Shown here: piece by piece, positions 55,778-64,000 of the stretch
Layout: every line of letters starts with the position of its first letter
Position numbering within the stretch: position 1 is the first letter of the stretch
Assembly: GCA_038503075.1 (NCBI GenBank)
Contig: JBCAML010000003.1
Span: forward strand, 1,178,001 to 1,242,000
From: Gyromitra esculenta
Lineage: Eukaryota > Ascomycota > Pezizomycetes > Pezizales > Discinaceae
DNA length: 64,000 nucleotides
Reading direction: 5' to 3'
Program-made: the position numbers and the translations under genes
Notes under the pieces: generated by a model
What the model was told of the DNA's origin: nothing
Database searches by the model: none
The model's input: the letters and a program-made list of their open reading frames with translations, nothing else

Positions 55778-58324
55778 CGAGGGGACAGTATGTATGAAGT
55801 GGCGTTTTAAGGGGGTAGGATTTTGAGGGAGGGAGTTGTGAGGATGGGAAGAAAAATTCGGACTTTTTTTTTGTATATTCTAGTTTTTTCCCACTCTCTC
55901 ACTCACCGAAGGACGATTGTCATGGTGTGCGTGTGTACATAAGACTAATTCTGCCAATCTGTAGTAGATGCTTTTTCAGATCCTTTACAAGTATAGTTTA
56001 AATAAGTATAGAACAGATCACAATGTATAAGGCCTGAACCTTAAATTGATGACCGTGATTTACAGACGTTGACCCTGAAACACACTGACTACATGTAATA
56101 TTGCGATATGATAGAAAAAACTAAAGTACATCTACATGTAGTTATCCTTTTGAACCTAACCACACGGCCGCGGGAGTTATAGAAGTAGCAAACAAAAACT
56201 TATATTTCACATTCCACAATACCTTCATTGTATTTCCCCACTTATTGTAAATCTATTACTTTCTCTCTCCATGTACTACCATTCAGCCACTTTTTTTCTT
56301 AGGTTGCGATTATGGAACAAGCGTGTTTGTAGCGATACGTATAACCATTGATTGCAACGGGTGTTAGAATTCAAGGTGGATGCAAAAGCAAAGTAAAATT
56401 GGAGATAAACAAGGTGAGTGTGATTGTGATGAAGCTACCAATGACGAAAATATCGTCAAAAATCAAATAGTCCCGGTGAGAATACGGTTTGAGGAGATAA
56501 GACCTGGAGTGAAGGCGAAGGCAAAAATGAAGGCTTAGTACTCTCTAGAGTATTATTAGTAATATCAACGAAATTACTCGATAGATTTATACATGTGTCC
56601 CTCGAGGCCTGATAATAACAAACCAAGCAGTCCCAGTGATGTGTGAAGCTGTTTGGCCACCCTGTCCTAGGACAACTAGTAGAAATCTTTGGTTAGCGTG
56701 TCGCTACCGGTGAGCACGGTGCCATAATCCGTTCTGCAGCTGCTATTGGTAAAAGTGAGTGATAGGTGAAAGTCGAAAATTTCAAGAGCAGGGCGAATGA
56801 ATTATATTGGTCTCACTATAGATAATGCGGCGACTGTGAATGATCTGAAATTTGGGTGCGGGTTGGCGAATGTATTAATGCGTTAGCCCTATCAATAAAG
56901 TGGACAAGACTGAAGTTAACTAGCAGCAGGGATGCGGTCAAAGTGAAGTTAACTTTAATTCGATTTAGATTCTCGAATTTAGATATTTTATGCTCCAATC
57001 AACTTGTTACTTTTTGTCTAGGAGCTTCAACATATATACCTTTCTGCGTAAAATATATATTAGCAATATATATTTTTACTAATTTTTTTAATTCACCAAA
57101 CTATCTCAAGCTGCTACCTCGAGGATACATCTTCTCTCCTCGTGCGGTTCGAAGCAGACTTCTAGTATCTATAAGGTACCTTGAGACTTGCTCTCTTGCT
57201 CCTCGAGGCGTCTCATAGGCCGCACCACACGAAGCGGTTTGATCATACCCAGTATATTTCACCGAATGAAATGTTCCATATATATACTATATCATCCCAG
57301 GCGGTACAGAGTTTTTAGACTGAGCGAACTCGAATTAATGCTAGGTTGGACTTTGTATATTTGAGCTATGGGCGAATGAATGGACGGTCATGTTGAGAAA
57401 CATCAAAATAAGAGGAATCTAGAGAGGAATCTACTAGGGCTTATACAGCTATAGGTAAGAATGAATTTTAAGCTAATCCAATCACCTTTTTTTTGTCAGC
57501 GAATTTTTTCTTCCGGTTTTCTGCTTCTCGTCCCATATCTACGCAAGCCACAATACAGCCCCTAATCTATAGCTAGAAAAACTACGATATTCATTAACCA
57601 AACTTTCTTCAAGTCACTAACTAGGACTACAGCACGGTCTAATATACGGGAAAATCTTTGGTATGACGAAATACTTGAAATAAACAATTGTGAGTCAATG
57701 GTTTTCGGGCCGTCCCAATATAGCAGGTCGTTGTTTAAATATCCCATCCAGTTCCTTCCTAGAGTCACTCCTCTCTATTCCCCACGCAAAAACGATACAT
57801 TCCCTCCACAAAAGCGACGAAAGCACAGTAAATAAAGCCATAAAAAGGAGACTCTGTTTTATCCGTATTCCGATCACGAAATTATGTATTATATCGACCA
57901 TAATGAACACGACCGGGCTAGGCAGTTTCAAATCGACCTTCACAAAGCTCACCAAGCTGCTTGAAAAATATCAGAAACGACTTCCTGAACCAACAACTAA
58001 CAAGTAATCGAGTCTCCAGATATGGATATTTTTATTTAAGTATTTTGATCTAGTCCGGCCCGGACGTGTTCATTATGACCGAGATAATACGGTATTCTAT
58101 GTAAAAATCCGCCTCGTTAATTACATCCGGGTAACTTCTCAAAACTGCACCACAGTTAGATTAGGGTAAACCCCCTTCTACGCCACGGCCACAGTCCCAC
58201 ACACACGCCCAAACTAACAAACGGGAACATCACCAAAAATTCGCCCACCAGCGCCAGTTCAGACAACCGCCAACCCCGTAGACGACGACAACAACAACAA
58301 CATCGACGACCATCGACAACAGCA
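55778..58324. other. Gene-poor stretch with ribosomal-protein promoter at its right end
   Basis: No gene is supported. Two TACATGTA sites lie 40 bp apart at about 56092 and 56133. ORFs at 57690-58007 and opposite overlap one another without motifs. The last 170 bp are the eL13 promoter and leader, rich in CAA/CGA triplets. Confidence 0.5.
58156..58173 (+). promoter_or_regulatory. Telomere-repeat-like motif upstream of eL13
   Basis: TTAGATTAGGGTAAACCC lies about 155 bp before the eL13 start codon. TTAGGG-type boxes bound by Tbf1-like factors are known in ribosomal-protein promoters of several ascomycetes. A single motif in the right place is suggestive only. Confidence 0.4.
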
Positions 58325-59351
58325 ATGGCCATCAAGCACAATCAGGTACATTCCGTCATTTCCGCCGGGCCTCCCGATGAACTTTTAGAAATTATGGAGG
58401 GCTAATGAAATGCTGTTTGCACGATATAGCAAATCCCCAACAACCATTTCCGCAAGGATTGGCAGCGTCGCGTGCGGACCCATTTCGACCAGGTCAGTAA
58501 ACTTATATCCATGGAATTCAACATCCTATTACTTTTCGATCTGGGTTTCCGTTTTATCTGCAGCCCTAGAAGGAATATGGGAGCTGACGGATTGAGTTGG
58601 GGATATGTAGCCGGGCCGCAAGCACCGCCGCAGAGATGCTCGTCTTACCAAGATAGCCGCTGTTGCACCAAGACCTATTGATAACCTGAGGCCTATTGTG
58701 CGATGCCCGACCCAGAAGTACAACCGTCGTGTCCGTGCTGGTAGGGGATTCACTCTAGAGGAGCTGAAGGTGAGATATCACTCCAGTGTCTAGGGCTCGG
58801 ATTGGTGGAGGGGGGGAAGGAGGGAGGAAGGAGGTAAAACACTGCAGGGGAGCCAGAGAAGGGTGGTTGTTGAAATGATTGGATGGAGGGAATTTGCACG
58901 GGCCAGAAAGATATATGAAATATTCAATCAGGATAACTAACCCGCCCTCCAGGAGGCCAAAATCCCCCGCAAGTTCGCCCTCTCCGTCGGCATCTCCGTC
59001 GATCACCGTCGCCGCAACACCAACGTCGAGTCCCTCCAGATCAACGTCGCTCGCCTCAACGAATACAAGTCCAAGTTGATCTTGTTCCCCCGCAAGGCCG
59101 GCAAGGTCAAGAAGGGCGACTCTGCCGCTGAGGTCACTGCCGAGGCCAAGCAGGTCGTTTCTGTTGCTTCGGCCTTCCCTATCGATAATATCCTTGGTCC
59201 CGCTATTACCGAACGCCCCATCACCGAAAACGAGAAGTCTCGTAATGTATTCAGAGAACTCCGTGTTGCGCGTGCCGATGCTCGCAACGTGGGCAAGAGG
59301 GCGAAGAGGGCTAAGGCGAAGGAGGATGAGAACGCAGCTAAGAAGAAATAA
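58325..59351 (+). CDS. RPL13: Cytosolic large-subunit ribosomal protein eL13, 213 aa, four exons
   Basis: Exons 58325-58345 (21 nt), 58430-58492, 58611-58769 and 58953-59351; introns 84, 118 and 183 bp. The product starts [20 protein letters not shown], then RVRTHFDQ joined to [42 protein letters not shown] joined to [20 protein letters not shown], and a lysine-rich tail ending AAKKK. All junctions are in phase 0. It is a structural component of the 60S subunit. The early introns clustered at the 5' end, and a first exon of only seven codons, are usual for fungal ribosomal protein genes. Codon choice in exon 4 is C-ending and biased, as in highly expressed genes. An antisense ORF across exon 4 is a shadow. 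Confidence 0.96.
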
Positions 59352-60271
59352 ACCTTCACAGCTGGGGTATGCTATCACGGAAATTAAAATAAAATGTTCT
59401 TTTTTCTTCTTCTCTATATTTCTGAAGAAATATTCTTGAACATTCAAAAAATGGGAATGGGTTGTGTGCAATTGTGTTTCTTATCTGTTCAAATTCGAGG
59501 GTCTTTTTTTTTTCCGTCTCATCCTGGACGCGCTCATTGCGAGATTCGTACTTTGGAGTAAAGGTTCTTGTCTTGCGCGCCATGGCGGGTACTATAAAAG
59601 CGCTGGTAACCAATTTAAACACATCAAGGCACTTCACCGCTTAATAATGAACTTGTTGGCTGCATAGAATTGAATTAATTCTGAATCTATAGATGAATGT
59701 GGTACATGTAATTTTGCGACAATGGCGCCTCAATCAACAGTAAATTTCTCATGCTGCCAAATTCTAGAGACCGTGACTCCTAGATATCACAAAAACTAGT
59801 CAATTCATTAGTAAAATTGACACTTTGGTCTAGGCACGATAATAACATGTTGTTACATTAGGTCAGGGCTCAAAAAATAAGGCTATAATACGCCACGACA
59901 TAGAAAACCACACCCCAAGTCTCTTTAAGCTAACTAAAGATGTTACGAATTTTAAATTTTAGGATTCTTTTAGAAGAGTGTTAAGTTAGAAACATGCCAT
60001 ATCGCTACTTTATTTCTTCAGCTAACACCTAATAGTCAATAGCTAGGCGGTTGTAAAAGTCTTTCAGATTATTCGCGTTCCCCATAACCTTACACACACC
60101 AAAAATCCGCCCAAGGAAACCAAAATCAAGTAGCAAAGGCGAGAACATTCACGCCAAGTTCTCCTCAGTCACATCTAATAGTTTTGGAATTAGCCTAGCG
60201 ACCGAAGCACCTATAAAAGTCTACACTCCCATAGTCCTAAAACTATTTCTAACATACGCTAACCATCCGTA

Positions 60272-60405
60272 CTACTTGTTAGCAGGCATGTGAACCAGAA
60301 AACATGGGGGTGTGGCTTTGTATGCTACGGAATCCGTGCCTAATGCCGCAGCGTACAAAGCCACACTCCCCATGTTTTCTGGTTCGTATGCCTGCTAACA
60401 AGTAG
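60272..60405. mobile_element. Foldback element with ~51-bp arms
   Basis: The arms 60272-60322 and 60354-60405 are inverted copies that differ at two bases and one inserted base. The outer end reads CTACTTGTTAGCAGGCAT. The spacer is about 31 bp. There is no ORF and no clear target duplication. It may be a MITE or a hairpin-forming transcript unit. Confidence 0.65.
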
Positions 60406-60690
60406 AAAACTAGGCAGTGATGAAAATTACGCTATGGAAACTTGGCCTTAGCAAAGGGGAGTTTATCGTGCCTGAGTTTAAACATGGTTGTTGTCGTCAT
60501 GCATCTATCCAGCAGGTTCGCGGTTGATGCTTCGTGTTGCTAGGATACGCGTTCTGTGGCTTAGCGAGGTGACGTTGTTGGTGTATGGCGTTCAGAAGCA
60601 TGTGAAAGTTGATCTTGTGGCTAGAAGCACCCCACCGCCACAGCCACATGACGTATTGCCCCGCACCCCTTCCAGAAAGTGGCCTGCTTC

Positions 60691-60698
60691 ATATAAAA
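60691..60698 (+). promoter_or_regulatory. TATA-like box
   Basis: ATATAAAA lies 140 bp upstream of the Vip1-like start codon. It is the only such box in the proximal region. Confidence 0.35.
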
Positions 60699-60830
60699 CA
60701 CCTGAGTCCGCATCGCAAATCTATTTCCCTCTCATCTCCATCAATTACTTTAAAATCAAACTACGGAAATCTATCTACTCTTTTCCACAAGAACAAACAT
60801 TTAAACCTATAACCAAAAACTACTGCAATT

Positions 60831-61851
60831 ATGTCTCACGCGCAAACCGTTCACGTCTCCAACATCGCCCCTACAACTACTGAGAAAGAAGTTCGTGACT
60901 TCTTCTCCTTCTGTGGGAAAATCACCAACCTGATTCTCACACCTTCCTCCGGTACTCCAGGAGCTACCCTCTCTGCAACCGTCACCTATGAGCGTGAGAC
61001 TGCAGCCAAGACTGCACTGCTCCTCGACGGGACTCAGCTCGGTCCCAATCCGGTGAGAGTTAACGCTGCACACTCACTCGACGAGATTGCAGGCAACCAT
61101 ATTGCCACTGGAGATGCGGACGCTCCAAATTTCGGCACGACTGAAGAGAATTTGAGACAAGAGGATAAACCCCGGACCGCAATTTTGGCCGAGTATCTGA
61201 GCCACGGATACGTTGTTGGTGATACTGCACTGCAAAAAGGTATGATTTTTCTGTGCATCACTTGTAAATTAAATTGCTAACGAGTTCCACGTAGGTATTG
61301 AACTCGATACTAAACATGGCATATCCAGCCGCTTTACTGGTATTCTCAATAGTGCCCTTTCTACCATCGACAAAACCACCCATGCCTCCGGTGCTGCTAG
61401 ATCTGTGGATAACCAATACCATGTCAGCGATCGTGCAGTTGGTGCTACAAAAACCCTTCAAACCTATTTCGAAAAAGCTCTCGACACACCAACTGGCAAA
61501 AAGATCCGCTCGTTCTACCAAACTGGTGGAAAGAGTTTGCTCGATATCCATAACGAGGCCCTCCGTCTAGCTGAGTTGAGGAAGGCCGAGAACAGACGTT
61601 CCACAGAGTTAGGAAGCACCGCCGACGGAACCCCGTTTGTGGGCCCCGAAAAGACTACCTGTGCGTGTGCTGGAAATGAGGGTGTCTGTAGCTGTGATCC
61701 CGGGAAATGTGCTTGTGCTGGCTGTAATATGACCGGAGTCAAGAAGGATCCCAAGTCTGCGCAGGTGCAGTTTAGTGAAGCTGTTACTGATATTAGCAAT
61801 GCGGCAGCGGATTATGGTGTTGGCACGAAGGAGAAGTCAAATGTTCTGTAA
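60831..61851 (+). CDS. Vip1-like RRM protein with metallothionein-like tail, 321 aa, two exons
   Basis: Exons 60831-61239 and 61295-61851; intron 55 bp (GTATGA...CGTAG). One RNA-recognition motif spans residues 5-80: RNP2-like VHVSNIA and RNP1-like GATLSATVTYE, with HSLDE after it. The central region (AILAEYLSHGYVVGDTALQKGIELDTKHGISSRFTGIL, then a long charged helix) matches the Vip1 family known from fission yeast. The striking part is residues 259-280, with seven cysteines spaced C-x-C-x6-C-x-C-x4-C-x-C-x2-C, close to the pattern of the metallothionein at 44 kb. RRM proteins bind RNA; the Cys block could bind Cu(I) or Zn. Whether it occurs in all homologues I cannot check. The reading frame is open throughout, so it is not a frameshift artefact. 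Confidence 0.85.
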
Positions 61852-62625
61852 ACGGGTTTATCGAGCTTGGGTGGATTTTCTTTGTTTCGTTATACTTGAG
61901 AGTCTCGGAGTAGGGGTTTTCTGATTTCTTTTTGTTGGGTGTGGGGGTTCTTCTGCAGTTTTACTCAAAGATAGCTATAAATGAATGTTTGCTTCACGAA
62001 TAAGGTAGCATTTTCTAGATACCAAATCAAGTTACAGAATTTTATAATTAAAGTTTCGTCCAAATTACGAGAGATCGTGCTACCAAAGCTAGGTAAATAA
62101 TAAGAGGTTACCCTTACTATGCGACGAAGTTTTCCAAGGGTATTTGGCTCGCAAGTATTTGCATGTTAAGTTAATTGCATGTGTTTATCTCCTTCCTCAT
62201 AGAGCAGGGGTTCGGACTATCACCTTCACTTTGTCAGTTCCCTAGTCTAGCACTCGGAATTTCCAGAATAACGACGGCACGTCATGTGCATCCAGCCTAT
62301 AAGACCTCCTCGAAAATCGAAAAACTGCCGTCTCGGCCTACCTATGTATTAGCTTGGTGGTTGGGGGGTGTTCAAGACGTATGAATGACGTCATAAATAC
62401 GCAGTGGTATCCGTGTCGATAAACTTCAGCACCTCGCTACATAAAACCCTCTCTGCCATTCTCTCTCCTTTCACCACTCGAATCAAACCACAATTCCCCT
62501 CGCGAGCTCTGATCCAAACCACAAACATCGCGTTTTACTATTTTCAAAAAAAAAAAGCGCTACCTGTAATCATACCGGCCTTTAACCCAATCGTCTTTAC
62601 CCCCTCCGGCAAAAAAAGAGCAGCT
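61852..62625. other. Intergenic stretch with a stress-type promoter
   Basis: 3' end of the Vip1-like gene followed by AT-rich sequence. From about 62380 it is promoter and leader of the 78-aa gene, with CT-rich sequence around 62450. The ORF that runs in from 62404 begins at a non-ATG codon and is upstream of the real ATG. Confidence 0.45.
62386..62393 (+). promoter_or_regulatory. Perfect CRE, TGACGTCA
   Basis: Full palindromic ATF/CREB site about 240 bp before the start codon at 62626, with an AT-rich ATAAATA directly after it. Fungal stress bZIP factors of the Atf1/AtfA type bind this sequence. Position suggests stress-induced expression of the small protein downstream. Confidence 0.5.
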
Positions 62626-62862
62626 ATGTCAGCTCCACGCGAAGGACAACAGTCACCTCCTCCAGAACAGCAGTCTGCAAAGCAGTTGCACGAGCCCCCC
62701 TCTGAAGGCAAAGCACAAGCGGCACCGAGCAAAGACTTTTCGAAGGAGAAGAGCGATCAGACGAAGGACACTGGATTGAGTAGTAATCCTGAGGGTCCGT
62801 TAGAGCAACAGGCGAGGCTGAAGGCGAGTAAGCCAGGAGAGAGGAGTATGGACGGATTGTAA
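62626..62862 (+). CDS. Small conserved fungal hydrophilic protein, 78 aa
   Basis: ATG at 62626 begins MSAPREGQQSPPPEQQSAKQ, followed by LHEPPSEGKAQ, KDFSKEKSDQTKD and NPEGPLEQQARLKASKPG. It is entirely hydrophilic, rich in Gln, Pro, Ser and Lys, with no Cys or Trp, and looks disordered. I recall similar ~75-residue fungal proteins with the order LH-PPxSGK ... SNPxGPL, of unknown function; I cannot verify this. The upstream frame stays open to 62404, but the extension starts at a non-ATG codon and is Pro/Ile-rich leader-like sequence. The CRE upstream suggests stress control. Complete. Confidence 0.65.
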   Translation: MSAPREGQQSPPPEQQSAKQLHEPPSEGKAQAAPSKDFSKEKSDQTKDTGLSSNPEGPLEQQARLKASKPGERSMDGL

Positions 62863-63498
62863 ATTGGATAAATGATGCGTTTTTTTAGTGGTTTTTATTT
62901 CATTTTACTAGGGGGGTTTTTTTTCGTCGAGTGCACCGGCAAGACATGTAAATGTTTGAAATATCTAGCATTGAAATTAATGATAGATACATGTAGTCAT
63001 TGTCTTCAAAGAAAGCTCCGTGACCTCCTGCCAATCCGCGGAGCCACCAAAGCAGAAAATCTCAAACTATGAGTGTCCTGTAAGCTGTATTTGCGAACTA
63101 CATGTATGCTCTATGGCACTTGCCACGAAACCAAGCTAGACGAACAATAGCGCGAAAAATACCTCGATATATCTAGGCATTGAGACGACAACTATGAGAT
63201 TCATGTACTCCTTGGCACGTGAAAATTTCACCGTTGAGATTCCATAAGCGGTCGGCCATTTTTTCCGAGTGGTAGTTGCTTCCGTATTGGGTTGTAAAGA
63301 AGCCGAGTGAGAATAGGTGACGACTAAAATAAATTTAATGAGAACTAGAGATCATAAACCAAACAATGATCAGTCGCTAACGTTGACTAAATTTAGTAGC
63401 AAAACAAAAGCTTGAATCTAGGAGATAAGAAAGGGTATATAAAGATGAATTGAGTAGAGTAGGGGGAAATGCTCTGGCAAGTAAGCAATCTATTCATC
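62863..63498. other. Intergenic stretch
   Basis: No gene seen. Includes the 3' end of the small-protein gene, TACATGTA sites at about 62989 and 63100, and promoter sequence for the right-edge ORF (GGTATATAAAG near 63433). Confidence 0.5.
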
Positions 63499-64000
63499 AT
63501 GCCAGGGGTTACCGAAAACACCAGCGTGCCGAGTGGCCTTATAATTGGAGGCGTGTCAAGGTCGTTGTTTCAAGTATGGTCTGATTCAGCAACGTCCAGA
63601 CACCTTGCTAGATCCCCTTCGCAAGAGATTAATGCTGAGATGAGGTCTCCTATCTACCAAGCTCTCAATTATCGACCACCAATGGATGTCAGACCTAGAA
63701 TGCCTCTGAGAACGCATATACCATGGGCGGAGCGGGGATGGGTCCCAAATATAGATGAGCCAGAGCCAGAGCTAGCTGCATACTTCACCCAACCACGGCA
63801 GTTGGTACTCAGTACTTGGCGCGATACAGTCCAAAATATCTCACCACGCACCATTACTGCAAGATATTTTGGGTATAACCAGACTGCAGGTGGACCCGCC
63901 AGGGCTGAAAGTGAGCGCCTTCTACCTCCTGTGGCTATTACGCGTGTGCCGCCCAGGGTTTCTCCGCGCTCAAGGGGTAGTTCTGGGTCAGCTATATCAG
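63499..64000 (+). CDS. Hypothetical protein, partial (runs off right edge)
   Basis: Open frame of 167 codons from ATG at 63499 to the window end, without stop. It starts MPGVTENTSVPSGLIIGG and is rich in Arg, Pro and Ser. It contains RPPMDVRPRMPLRTHIPWAERGW and YFTQPRQLVLSTWRDTVQNI, then a Pro/Arg/Ser stretch that looks disordered. A TATA-like GTATATAAAG lies about 65 bp upstream. I recognise no domain. The long open frame, ATG and promoter favour a real gene. An intron inside this part cannot be excluded. Confidence 0.6.
   Translation, partial: MPGVTENTSVPSGLIIGGVSRSLFQVWSDSATSRHLARSPSQEINAEMRSPIYQALNYRPPMDVRPRMPLRTHIPWAERGWVPNIDEPEPELAAYFTQPRQLVLSTWRDTVQNISPRTITARYFGYNQTAGGPARAESERLLPPVAITRVPPRVSPRSRGSSGSAIS

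Larger units (their letters stand above)
59352..60830. other. Intergenic stretch with a long foldback
   Basis: No gene is seen. It contains a 134-bp foldback (60272-60405) and, about 140 bp before the Vip1-like gene, a TATA-like box CATATAAAAC near 60690. Confidence 0.5.

Noticed and set aside
57690..58007. 105-codon ORF upstream of eL13
   Set aside because: Non-conserved, overlapped by an antisense ORF of similar length, with no gene-like features.
58770..58952. Intron-encoded snoRNA in the 183-bp third intron of eL13
   Set aside because: The intron is long enough, but I find no convincing C/D or H/ACA boxes.
58755..59471. 238-codon ORF antisense to eL13
   Set aside because: Shadow created by the biased codons of eL13 exon 4.
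62404..62625. N-terminal extension of the 78-aa protein
   Set aside because: The open frame begins at a non-ATG codon next to the TATA-like region and overlaps the leader. The ATG at 62626 gives the conserved-looking start.
1..64000. CRISPR arrays, rRNA genes, biosynthetic or defence gene cluster
   Set aside because: No regularly spaced repeats, no rRNA-like sequence, and the genes are unrelated housekeeping or regulatory ones. The organism is a eukaryote.

Overview
The window is nuclear DNA of a filamentous ascomycete (Pezizomycotina). It holds small spliced genes with introns of about 49-183 bp (GT-AG, plus two GC-AG), Pezizomycotina-type proteins (Erg2, a Pex23/30-type peroxin, mL50, eL13, a Vip1-like RRM protein, a small metallothionein, a BTB protein, a C2H2 regulator), and long AT-rich gene-poor stretches. 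There are about 14 genes in 64 kb, which suggests a repeat-expanded genome. The exact class cannot be told from the sequence.

Layout. 1-10.3 kb is a repeat island: a nested mosaic of solo-LTR-like elements in both orientations, pieces of a second element starting TGTAAGACCGG, and three copies of a ~420 bp internal module. The part from 1981 to 10293 is bracketed by an exact 16-bp direct repeat and ends in a short A-tailed retroposon. Two further copies of that retroposon, at 35.0 and 49.3 kb, each carry their own 16-bp target duplication. 10.3-30 kb is sparse: a BTB protein (-), a C2H2 zinc-finger protein (-), ERG2 (-, three exons) and one doubtful ORF. 30-41 kb has a long low-complexity protein (+), a cytosolic GH18 hydrolase (-) and a spliced peroxisomal membrane peroxin (+). 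41-50 kb is nearly empty apart from a two-exon metallothionein (-) whose last exon is 9 nt. 50-64 kb is the gene-dense end: an FMN-dependent 2-hydroxyacid dehydrogenase (+, eight exons, two GC-AG introns), mitochondrial ribosomal protein mL50 (-), a five-exon DUF2458-like protein (-), a COX14-domain mitochondrial protein (+), ribosomal protein eL13 (+), a Vip1-like RRM protein with a metallothionein-like tail (+), a 78-residue conserved small protein behind a perfect CRE (+), and an ORF running off the right edge (+).

The genes do not form a pathway or cluster. Loose themes are mitochondria (mL50, the COX14-domain protein), peroxisome/oxidative metabolism (the peroxin, and possibly the FMN dehydrogenase), sterol synthesis, and thiolate metal binding (the metallothionein and the Vip1 tail share the same seven-cysteine layout). 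No CRISPR array, rRNA or intact tRNA was seen. The most unusual signals are the 16-bp duplications tying the retroposon copies to the 8-kb island, a covarying hairpin in the LTR family, the metallothionein-like tail on an RNA-binding protein, and the paired GC-AG introns. Exon borders were read by eye from splice signals, phase and family conservation, so each could be off where noted.
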